NCBI GenBank assembly: GCA_005777415.1
Contig: SXMI01000049.1
Span: forward strand, 1 to 7,549
Origin: Actinomycetota bacterium
Lineage (GTDB): Bacteria; Actinomycetota; Acidimicrobiia; Acidimicrobiales; Microtrichaceae
DNA: 7,549 nt
Direction of reading: 5' to 3'
The stretch's first letter is position 1. Each line of letters begins with the position of its first letter. The position numbers were made by a program, and so were the translations under genes. The notes beneath the pieces were generated by a model. That model worked only from the letters and a program-made list of their open reading frames with translations, searched no databases and was not told the DNA's origin. Positions 1-6,251 of the stretch are shown here, in pieces.

Positions 1-407
1 AGCGGCCGGCCAACTTGTTCGTCGCCGGGTTCATCGGCAGCCCGCCCATGAACACCCTGCCCGGGACCGCCGTCAACGCCACCGACGGCGCCGCCGTGCA
101 GACCACCGCCGGGATCGTGCCCGTGGCCGACCCCGGCACGGCCCGGGAGGGCGCGGCGGTCGTCGCCGGCGTGCGCCCCGAACACCTCCACGTCGCCACC
201 TCACCGTCGCACCTCGAGGGCACAGCCGAGAACGTCGAGCTGCTCGGCCACGAACGGCACGTCATCGTGCGCTGCGGCGGCGAGCGCCTCGTCGTCCGGG
301 AGCCGAGCGACGGGCCCGAGGTGCGCGTCGGCGAGCTCGTGCACCTGACCGTCGACGCCGATCGGGTCCACCTCTTCGACCAGGCCACCACCTGGCGGAC
401 GAACTGA
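1..407 (+). CDS. ABC transporter ATP-binding protein, C-terminal part (MalK/UgpC-like; 5' end outside window)
   Basis: This is the end of the ATPase that powers the sugar-type importer encoded downstream; it would sit on the cytoplasmic face and bind the two permeases. Codons run in frame from base 3, giving 134 visible residues, and the stop is TGA at 405-407. The first residues read RPANLFVAGFIGSPPMN, a stretch typical of the junction between the nucleotide-binding domain and the C-terminal regulatory domain in MalK/UgpC/MsmX ATPases. About 40 residues later comes GVRPEHL (visible residues 56-62), followed by a beta-rich OB/TOBE-type domain (VELLGHERHVIVRCGGERL and onwards). The Walker A, signature and Walker B motifs lie upstream of the window and cannot be checked. 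The next gene starts 7 nt after the stop, so it is the first visible gene of a transporter operon. ATPases of this group sometimes serve several importers, so it does not identify the substrate. Confidence 0.93.
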   Translation, partial: RPANLFVAGFIGSPPMNTLPGTAVNATDGAAVQTTAGIVPVADPGTAREGAAVVAGVRPEHLHVATSPSHLEGTAENVELLGHERHVIVRCGGERLVVREPSDGPEVRVGELVHLTVDADRVHLFDQATTWRTN

Positions 408-414
408 GGGGCCG

Positions 415-1353
415 GTGAGCGACCTGCCCACGGCGGAGGCCGCCGCCGAGGACCTCGCCCTCCCGGGTGCGGGCGCGCAGCCTCGGCGAACCGGCGGGCG
501 CCGTGCCCGCGACGCCGTCATGGCGTACGCGTTCCTGGCACCGGCGGTGCTGTTGTTCGCGGCGTTCGCGTACTACCCGCTCTACCGGCTGTTCTGGTAC
601 GCCACGCACCGCCAGCCGAGGTTCCGGAACAAGGAGGCGACCTGGGTCGGCTTCGGTCAGCTCTGGGACACGCTGACCAGCAACGACTTCACCTCGGGCC
701 TGCTCCACTCGTTCCAGTTCATGGTGTACACGGTTCCGCTCGGGCTCGGCCTCGGCGTGCTGCTCGCCGTGGCCGCCCACCGGCGGCTCAAGGGCATCAA
801 GATCTTCCAGACGGTCTTCTCCTCGACGGTCGCCACCTCGGTGGCCGTCGCCTCGGTCGTCTTCTTCACCCTGGTGAACCCCGAGGTCGGCTACTTCAAG
901 GACGTCCCCTGGCTCAGCCTGAACAACCCGCGCTCGGCCATGTTCGCGGTCGCCCTGACCACCGTGTGGCAGAACCTCGGGCTCACGTTCATCGTCATCC
1001 TCGCCGCACTGCAGGCCGTGCCGGACGAGCTCACCGAGGCCGCCACGCTCGACGGGTTCAGCGCCACCCGCCGGTTCTTCCGCATCACCGTGCCGCTCAT
1101 CTCCCCCGCCCTGCTCTTCCTGGCCGTCGTGCTCGTCATCAGCGCCCTGCAGGCGTACGCGCAGATCGAGTTCCTGACCGGCGGCGGTCCGGGCGACAGC
1201 ACCGAGACGCTGCTCTACAAGATCGCCGACCCCAAGGGCACCCGCTCGCTCGACGTCCGTTCCGGGCTGTCGATCGGTCTCTTCGCCCTGACCGCCGTCG
1301 TCGCGGCCGTCCAGTACTCACTGCTCTCCAAGCGGGTGCACTATGGCGACTGA
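415..1353 (+). CDS. Carbohydrate-type ABC transporter permease 1 (UgpA/MalF-like)
   Basis: This is an inner-membrane permease subunit of a CUT1-family importer, 312 residues, close to the usual 290-320. I see six hydrophobic segments at about residues 36-58, 101-121, 131-154, 176-199, 228-250 and 284-304. The cytoplasmic EAA loop that docks on the ATPase is clear: E208-A209-A210 with G214, followed by FFRITVPLISPALL. A further hallmark is FLTGGGPGDSTETLLYKIA at about 253-271, common to MalF/UgpA-like permeases. The GTG start at 415 is preceded by GAGGGG, which overlaps the stop codon of the ATPase gene and can act as a Shine-Dalgarno sequence. It gives a basic N-terminal tail (RRTGGRRARD) before the first helix, as expected. 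A later in-frame ATG at 520 (Met36) would remove that tail and is less likely. The end overlaps the next permease by 11 nt. Confidence 0.95.
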   Translation: MSDLPTAEAAAEDLALPGAGAQPRRTGGRRARDAVMAYAFLAPAVLLFAAFAYYPLYRLFWYATHRQPRFRNKEATWVGFGQLWDTLTSNDFTSGLLHSFQFMVYTVPLGLGLGVLLAVAAHRRLKGIKIFQTVFSSTVATSVAVASVVFFTLVNPEVGYFKDVPWLSLNNPRSAMFAVALTTVWQNLGLTFIVILAALQAVPDELTEAATLDGFSATRRFFRITVPLISPALLFLAVVLVISALQAYAQIEFLTGGGPGDSTETLLYKIADPKGTRSLDVRSGLSIGLFALTAVVAAVQYSLLSKRVHYGD

Positions 1354-2230
1354 GCCGACCGCATCACCGACGGAGACCGCCGGATCGCCGGTCGAGGCGA
1401 CGGGGCGCCGGAGGATCCGGCCGGCCGACATCGGCTGGTACCTGGTCCTGACGGCGCTGTCGCTGATCATCCTGTTCCCGATCTACATGCTGATCCTGCG
1501 GGCGCTGTCCAACCCGCTCGAGTACGTCAAGCAGGGTCAGCCGCTCCACCCCGTCGACATCGAGTGGGACGTGTTCGTCAAGGCCTTCACCGAGGCCGAC
1601 CTGGGCCGAGCCATGACGCTCTCGCTGCTGGTGACCGTCATCATCGTGGCGGTGCAGCTCATCACCTCGGTGCTGGCGGCCTACGCGTTCGCGTTCTTGG
1701 ACTTCCCCGGCAAGACGGCCATGTTCGTGGTCGTCATCGGGACGCTGCTCCTGCCCATCGAGGTGACGCTGATCGCCAACCTGGAGACGGTCCGGAACCT
1801 GGGCTGGCTCAACAGCCTGCAGGGTCTGACCATCCCGTTCCTGGCCACGGCGTTCGGCATCTTCCTGATCCGCCAGGGCTTCGCCGGCGTGCCACGCGAC
1901 CTGCTCGACGCCAGCCAGCTCGACGGCTACGGCCACCTCCGGTTCCTGTTCCGCGTCGCCGTCCCCATGACCAAGCCGATCATCGGCAGCTTCGTCGTGA
2001 TCGCCGTCCTGGGCGCTTGGAACCAGTACGTCTGGCCCCGGTTCGCCACCGACCAACGGACCTGGCAGACCGTGCAGGTCGCCCTCCGCAGCATCGGCTC
2101 GGACCGGGTCGACCGCCTCAACATCGGCTTCGCCGCCGCCATCCTGGCGGCCCTGCCCCGGCTCGCACTCCTCCTCTTCGTCCAACGCCAGATGATCCGA
2201 GGCCTGACCGCCGGCGCGGTCAAGGGCTGA
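1343..2230 (+). CDS. Carbohydrate-type ABC transporter permease 2 (UgpE/MalG-like)
   Basis: This is the second membrane subunit, 295 residues, and should form the translocation pore with permease 1. Hydrophobic segments lie at about residues 31-53, 93-117, 124-145, 159-180, 206-226 and 262-281. The EAA loop is present in a slightly altered form, D189-A190-S191 with G195, followed by FLFRVAVPMTKP. The C-terminus, LPRLALLLFVQRQMIRGLTA followed by GAVKG, is the classic ending of MalG/UgpE proteins. The ATG start lies 8 nt before the stop codon of permease 1 begins, so the two reading frames overlap by 11 nt and translation is probably coupled. No strong Shine-Dalgarno precedes it. Membership of a CUT1 importer is very secure. 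The transported compound is not shown: glycerol-3-phosphate, oligosaccharides and other carbohydrates remain possible. Confidence 0.95.
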   Translation: MATEPTASPTETAGSPVEATGRRRIRPADIGWYLVLTALSLIILFPIYMLILRALSNPLEYVKQGQPLHPVDIEWDVFVKAFTEADLGRAMTLSLLVTVIIVAVQLITSVLAAYAFAFLDFPGKTAMFVVVIGTLLLPIEVTLIANLETVRNLGWLNSLQGLTIPFLATAFGIFLIRQGFAGVPRDLLDASQLDGYGHLRFLFRVAVPMTKPIIGSFVVIAVLGAWNQYVWPRFATDQRTWQTVQVALRSIGSDRVDRLNIGFAAAILAALPRLALLLFVQRQMIRGLTAGAVKG

Positions 2231-2254
2231 GTCCTCCCCCACCCCTCCATCACA

Positions 2255-2260
2255 CAGGAG
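2255..2260 (+). promoter_or_regulatory. Ribosome binding site of the solute-binding protein gene
   Basis: CAGGAG lies 7 nt upstream of the ATG at 2268. It is the best Shine-Dalgarno match among the + strand genes and supports this start over the in-frame ATG at 2295 (Met10), which has no comparable site. A dedicated site fits the usual need for more binding protein than permease. Confidence 0.7.
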
Positions 2261-2267
2261 CACCCAC

Positions 2268-3788
2268 ATGCACCGTTCCGAATCACCCGACCCGATGCGA
2301 CGTCGTTCGCGCTGGTGGATCGCCCCCGTGGCCGCCCTGGCGCTGCTCGCCGCGGCCTGCGGCGGCTCCAGCGAGGAGTCCAACTCGGGAGGATCCGGGG
2401 GAGGCGGCGAGGAGCAGGCCGCCGAGGTCGATCCGTCCCTCTGCCCCGTCGCCGCGCTCGAGGCGGCCGCCGGACCGATCGACGTGACGCTCTGGCACGC
2501 GTACGCCGGCCTGACCAAGACCACCCTCGAGGAGCTGGCGACCAAGTACAACGCGTCCCAGCAGAAGGTGCGGGTGCTCGTCGAGTCCCAGGGCAGCTAC
2601 GAGGAGCTGCTGAAGAAGTACGAGGACCGGCTCGCCGATCCGGCGTCGCTGCCCGACATCGTGCTGACCGAGGACACGACGACGCAGTTCATGATCGACT
2701 CGGGCACGGTCGTGCCGGCCGCGGCGTGCATCGCGGCGGATCCGGGATCGGAGGCCGTCTACGACGCCATCCTCCCGGCGGTCACCGCCGCGTACACCGT
2801 CGACGGCGTGCTCTGGCCGGCGGCGTTCAGCGTGTCGACCCCGGTGCTCTACGCCAACGAGAACATCCTCAAGGCCGCCGGCGTGGACGCCACGAAGCTG
2901 CCTGGCACGCTCGACGAGCTCCGGGCCACCGCCGAGCAGATCAAGGCCGCCAACATCCCCGGCCTGCAGGCCCCGCTCGTCATGAAGGTCGACTCCTGGT
3001 ACCTGGAGCACTGGATGACCGGTGACGACAAGGCGCTGGTCAACAACGAGAACGGCCGGGCCGGACTGGCCACCACGTCCGAGCTCCTGCAGCCGACGAC
3101 CACCCAGATCATGGAGTGGCTCCAGGGCATGGTCGCCGACGGCCTGTTGAAGGCGATCCCGAGCACCGCCAGCGGCGTGGACGAGTACCTGGCCATCAAC
3201 AACAAGACCTCGGCCATGCTGATCCAGACCTCGACGGCCATCTCGACCGTCGCCGCACTCCTGTCGGGCCAGGTCGACGAGTCGGCGCTGTCCTCGGAGG
3301 GCGTGAACGCCGATGTGGACCAGAGCCTGAAGATCGCCTTCGGGCCCACGCCGGGTCTGACGGGCGCCGGCAAGGGTCAGATCGGCGGTTCCGGCTGGTA
3401 CCTGGTCGACGGACCGGACGACGCGGCCATCGCCGCGGGCTGGGACTTCCTCGAGTTCTTCCTCCAGACGCCGAACCAGGTGGCCTGGACGCTGCAGGGC
3501 TCGTACCTGCCGATCCTCCAGTCGGCCGCCGACGACCCGGCCCTCCAGCAGGAGTTCACCTCGACGCCGAAGGGACAGGGCCTGAGCGTGGCCTACCAGA
3601 GCCTGCAGTCGCTCGACCCCGAGTTCCCGGGTCCGGTCATCGGCCCGTACAACTCGTTCCGCACCGAGGTCCGCACGGCCATGGACAACGTCATGTTGTC
3701 CAACGCCCCCATCCAGCCGGCGCTCGACGGCGCCAACGCCAAGTTCCAGGCGGCACTCGACGCGTACGCCGCCGACGTCGGCGGCTGA
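2268..3788 (+). CDS. Extracellular solute-binding lipoprotein of the ABC importer (family 1, UgpB-like)
   Basis: This is the substrate-capturing subunit, expected to be lipid-anchored on the outer face of the cytoplasmic membrane. It has 506 residues, somewhat longer than the usual 400-450. The N-terminus has a basic stretch (RRRSRWW, 11-17), a hydrophobic core and LLAAAC, with Cys31 as the probable lipidation site. A Ser/Gly/Glu-rich linker runs over about 34-52. The mature domain opens with IDVTLWHAYAGLTKTTLEEL (71-90), the typical first strand and helix of family-1 binding proteins, and the closest style is UgpB. Two further cysteines, Cys59 and Cys154, are the only others in the protein and may form a disulfide. 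The gene follows permease 2 after 37 nt and is the last of the operon, whereas binding-protein genes are often first. The ligand is not identifiable from sequence. An alternative start at 2295 would still keep the signal peptide. Confidence 0.93.
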   Translation: MHRSESPDPMRRRSRWWIAPVAALALLAAACGGSSEESNSGGSGGGGEEQAAEVDPSLCPVAALEAAAGPIDVTLWHAYAGLTKTTLEELATKYNASQQKVRVLVESQGSYEELLKKYEDRLADPASLPDIVLTEDTTTQFMIDSGTVVPAAACIAADPGSEAVYDAILPAVTAAYTVDGVLWPAAFSVSTPVLYANENILKAAGVDATKLPGTLDELRATAEQIKAANIPGLQAPLVMKVDSWYLEHWMTGDDKALVNNENGRAGLATTSELLQPTTTQIMEWLQGMVADGLLKAIPSTASGVDEYLAINNKTSAMLIQTSTAISTVAALLSGQVDESALSSEGVNADVDQSLKIAFGPTPGLTGAGKGQIGGSGWYLVDGPDDAAIAAGWDFLEFFLQTPNQVAWTLQGSYLPILQSAADDPALQQEFTSTPKGQGLSVAYQSLQSLDPEFPGPVIGPYNSFRTEVRTAMDNVMLSNAPIQPALDGANAKFQAALDAYAADVGG

Positions 3789-3839
3789 GCCCCGGCCGTC
3801 GGTACCGCCGTCGACCCGCCCGTCGGCGCCGCGCTCAGC
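3784..3839. terminator. Weak inverted repeat between convergent genes, possible bidirectional terminator
   Basis: GCTGAGC (3784-3790) and GCTCAGC (3833-3839) are exact reverse complements separated by 42 nt, and each carries the stop codon of one of the two convergent genes. The 46-nt gap must end transcription from both sides. However, the stem is only 7 bp, the loop is long, and there is no T-tract on either strand, so a rho-independent terminator is not well supported. The symmetry could also be chance. Confidence 0.2.
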
Positions 3840-5208
3840 AGAGCCGGAGCCGGCGGGCCAGGTCGGAACGGAAGCGACCCTCGGGGTCCAACCGGGAGCG
3901 CACCTCCCGCCAGCGGTCCAGCTGCGGATACATGAGCGGGACCAGCTCCGGCCGGACCCGGCTGTCCTTGGCCAGGTAGACCGCACCGCCCGCCTCCACG
4001 ACCAACTCGTCGAGCTCGTCGAGCAGCCGGTCCAGTCCGGGCAGCACCGGGATGTCGAGCGCCAGGGTCCAGCCCTGTCGCGGGAACGACAGGTAGTGCT
4101 CGTTGCCGGGACCGAACCGCTTGAGCACCGCCAGGAACGACGACACGCCCGACCCGGACAGGCGCTCCACCGCCGTGCGCACGACCTCGCCGGCCTCGTC
4201 GGGGACGACGAACTGCCACTGCAGGAAGCCGCGGGGCCCGTAGATCCGGTTCCACTCGGCGATCATGTCCAGCGGGTGGAAGAACTGCTCGATCGTCTGC
4301 AGCTCGTCACGACGGATCGTCGGCGCCTTGCGGTACCAGAGCTCGTTGAACGCCCGGACCGTCAGACGGTTCAACAACCCCGACGGGAAGAGGTCGGGCG
4401 GCGACGGCAGCTGCTTGGGCGAGTAGCGGAGCGGGTCGGCGTGACCGGCCGCCCGGGCCTGGTCAGCGGAGGCGAACCGGCCGCGCTGCAGGATGGAGCG
4501 ACCCATGTTCCGGCCCGTGGCGATCAGGTCGATCCAGGCCACCGAGTACTCGTAGTCGGCGTCGCCCTCGACCATCAGCCGCATGACCTCGTCCAGGTCG
4601 GCGGTCCGATCCGTGTCCACGCTGATCAGGCTCGAGGTGATCGGCGTCATCCGGACCGTGGCGTCGACGATGACGCCGGTCAGTCCCATCCCGCCGGCGG
4701 TCGCCCGGAACACCTCGGGGTCCCCGTCCGGCGTGACCTCACGCACCTCGCCGGTCCCGTCGATGAGCCGGAGCCCCAGGACGTGCTCGGCGAACGAGCC
4801 CTTCACGTGGTGGTTCTTGCCGTGGATGTCGGCGGCGATCGCCCCGCCGACGGTGACCATGCGGGTCCCGGGAGTGACCGGCACGAACCAGCCGAGCGGC
4901 ACGAGCCACCGCATCAGGTCGTCCAGGCTGGTCCCGGCCCCGACGCGGACGATGCCCCGTTCCCAGTCGAGGTCGATCATCCCCGACAGTGCCGGCCCGT
5001 CGAGCACGGTGCCGCCGGCGTTCTGGGCGCAGTCGCCGTACCCCCGGCCCAGCCCGCGCGCCACGATGCCCCGCCCGTTCGCAGCGGACACGACCTCAGC
5101 CGCCGCCTCGGCGGTGTGGGGGTGGACGACCGTGGCGTGCGTGGGTGCGGTCCGACCCCACCCGGCGAGCAGCTCCTCGGTCGTCTCGAACCCGGCCGGA
5201 CCGCTCAC
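3835..5208 (-). CDS. dprE1: Decaprenylphosphoryl-beta-D-ribose 2'-oxidase DprE1 (FAD-dependent)
   Basis: DprE1 oxidises the 2'-hydroxyl of decaprenylphosphoryl-ribose to the keto intermediate, which DprE2 then reduces to decaprenylphosphoryl-arabinose. The protein has 457 residues; the M. tuberculosis enzyme has 461. The N-terminal FAD-binding domain shows GRGYGDCAQNAGG (Tyr57), then TPGTRMVTVGGAIAADIHGK at 112-131 with HGKNHH at 129-134. His129 matches the histidine (132 in M. tuberculosis) known to attach FAD covalently. The substrate domain has GFLQWQF (Gln330, Gln332), VLKRFG (Lys363, Phe365), YLAKDSR (catalytic-type Lys414) and the C-terminal DLARRL. With a constant offset of 4, the benzothiazinone-target Cys387 is Ala383 here and Asn385 is Thr381. 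The GTG start at 5208 overlaps the stop of the phosphoribosyltransferase gene as GTGA. The frame stays open far upstream, but only this start gives a family-length protein. No dprE2 follows; the next gene converges. Confidence 0.93.
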   Translation of the reverse strand: MSGPAGFETTEELLAGWGRTAPTHATVVHPHTAEAAAEVVSAANGRGIVARGLGRGYGDCAQNAGGTVLDGPALSGMIDLDWERGIVRVGAGTSLDDLMRWLVPLGWFVPVTPGTRMVTVGGAIAADIHGKNHHVKGSFAEHVLGLRLIDGTGEVREVTPDGDPEVFRATAGGMGLTGVIVDATVRMTPITSSLISVDTDRTADLDEVMRLMVEGDADYEYSVAWIDLIATGRNMGRSILQRGRFASADQARAAGHADPLRYSPKQLPSPPDLFPSGLLNRLTVRAFNELWYRKAPTIRRDELQTIEQFFHPLDMIAEWNRIYGPRGFLQWQFVVPDEAGEVVRTAVERLSGSGVSSFLAVLKRFGPGNEHYLSFPRQGWTLALDIPVLPGLDRLLDELDELVVEAGGAVYLAKDSRVRPELVPLMYPQLDRWREVRSRLDPEGRFRSDLARRLRLC

Positions 5209-6125
5209 AGGTAGACCGCCAGGAGCAGGCACACGACCAGCAGGACCCCCATCAGCTGCATCTGGCGGTCCTTCGCGAAGACCTCCTCGGGGGCCGAGCC
5301 CTGACCCTGGTCGACCAGCAGGGCGTACCGCAGGATCGCGATGACGAACGGGATGATCGACAGCTGCACCCACGGGGTCGCGTACCGGTCGGTCCCGCCG
5401 CTCTCGACCGCCCACTGGCAGTACGAGATGGTCACCGCCGCCGCCGCCACCGACCGGATGAACCCGAGGTACTCGACGCTGTACGCACCGAGCGTCGGCC
5501 GCAGGGCCGCCGCCTCCTCGCCCAGTTCCTTCTTCTCGGCGAACCGCTTGGCGCCGGCGATGAACAGCGAGCCGAACAACGACACCAGCAGGAACCACTC
5601 GGACACCTCGACCCCGGCGGCGTACGCGCCGCCGAGCAGCCGCAGGATGAACCCGGCCGACAGGATCACCAGGTCGAGCACGGCGACCTGCTTCAGGAAC
5701 ATGGAGTACGAGGTGGTGAGCACCGCGTAGCCGGCCACGATCCCGGCGAGCGTCCAGTTCGTCCACGCCGCCACGGCGACACCCAGGACGAACAGCACCA
5801 CCGCCATGCCGACGGCGAGCGGCACGGGCACCGCGCCGCTGGCGATCGGCCGGTTCCGCTTGGTCGGGTGCCGTCGGTCGGATTCGACGTCGAGCACGTC
5901 GTTCAGCAGGTACGTCGCCGAGGACACCAGACAGAACGCCACGAACCCCTGGATGGTCAGGCGCAGCTCGTAGGACTCGGTGAGCACCCCGGCAGCGGCC
6001 GGCGCGACGAACACGAGCACGTTCTTGGCCCACTGCTTGGGGCGACAGGCCTTGAGCATGGACACCGGGAGCGGCCGGCGGGCCGCGCCGTTCGCTGCGT
6101 TCGCCCGGGTGGCGGGTTCGGTCAC
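5205..6125 (-). CDS. ubiA: Decaprenyl-phosphate phosphoribosyltransferase (UbiA superfamily, Rv3806c-like)
   Basis: This membrane enzyme transfers 5-phosphoribose from PRPP to decaprenyl phosphate, the committed step towards decaprenylphosphoryl-arabinose. The product, once dephosphorylated, is the substrate of DprE1. It has 306 residues; the M. tuberculosis protein has about 302. Conserved features are RPKQWAKN (28-35), the first Asp-rich motif NDVLDVESDRRHPTKRNRPI (75-94; N75, D76, D79, D83), and the second loop AGAKRFAEKKEL (190-201; Lys193, Arg194). About nine hydrophobic segments can be drawn, including roughly 60-74, 104-121, 124-141, 150-170, 175-193, 223-240, 251-270 and 290-306. The RPIASG and KRxAE signatures favour the phosphoribosyl branch over menaquinone, ubiquinone or heme prenyltransferases. 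The GTG start at 6125 has AAGGA (6136-6140) 10 nt upstream; Met23 (6059) is a possible alternative. The stop overlaps the dprE1 start by 4 nt, which makes coupled translation of the two consecutive steps likely. Confidence 0.92.
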   Translation of the reverse strand: MTEPATRANAANGAARRPLPVSMLKACRPKQWAKNVLVFVAPAAAGVLTESYELRLTIQGFVAFCLVSSATYLLNDVLDVESDRRHPTKRNRPIASGAVPVPLAVGMAVVLFVLGVAVAAWTNWTLAGIVAGYAVLTTSYSMFLKQVAVLDLVILSAGFILRLLGGAYAAGVEVSEWFLLVSLFGSLFIAGAKRFAEKKELGEEAAALRPTLGAYSVEYLGFIRSVAAAAVTISYCQWAVESGGTDRYATPWVQLSIIPFVIAILRYALLVDQGQGSAPEEVFAKDRQMQLMGVLLVVCLLLAVYL

Positions 6126-6251
6126 GGTCGTCCAGTCCTTGGGGGGTCGGTCGTGGAAGTGGTCCGCTGCCGCTCCCGTCCAGCCGTCCGGTCGGCCTCC
6201 AGAGTGTACCGGGACACCCCGCTGACCCCGGTCGACCCGGCGGGGCCGACC
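6126..6251 (-). other. 126-nt intergenic region upstream of ubiA-dprE1, possible promoter or terminator
   Basis: This is the only real gap within the - strand cluster. Near its right end CCCCGC (6217-6222) pairs with GCGGGG (6240-6245) across 17 nt, and the loop contains the 8-bp palindrome GGTCGACC. The hairpin lies about 7 nt after the metallopeptidase stop, but no T-tract follows it. Further on, TACACT (minus strand, 6208-6203) resembles a -10 box, yet I find no convincing -35 at 16-18 nt. Only the Shine-Dalgarno AAGGA at 6136-6140 is fairly clear. A separate promoter for ubiA-dprE1 is plausible from the spacing alone. Confidence 0.4.

Noticed and set aside
2268..3788. Naming the transporter ugpABCE for glycerol-3-phosphate.
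   Set aside because: The resemblance is at the CUT1-family level only. No ligand-specific residues or neighbouring catabolic genes are visible, so substrate-specific symbols would overstate the evidence.
2283..3986. A 567-codon open frame on the - strand opposite the binding-protein gene, and a 395-codon frame at 1364-2551.
   Set aside because: Composition is dominated by Arg, Gly, Asp, Val, Gln and His with no recognisable motif, and the sense strand carries clear ABC transporter genes.
6203..6208. TACACT on the - strand as a -10 promoter element for ubiA-dprE1.
   Set aside because: No acceptable -35 hexamer at 16-18 nt. The nearest candidate, TCGACC, is about 21 nt away, and single hexamers of this kind occur by chance.
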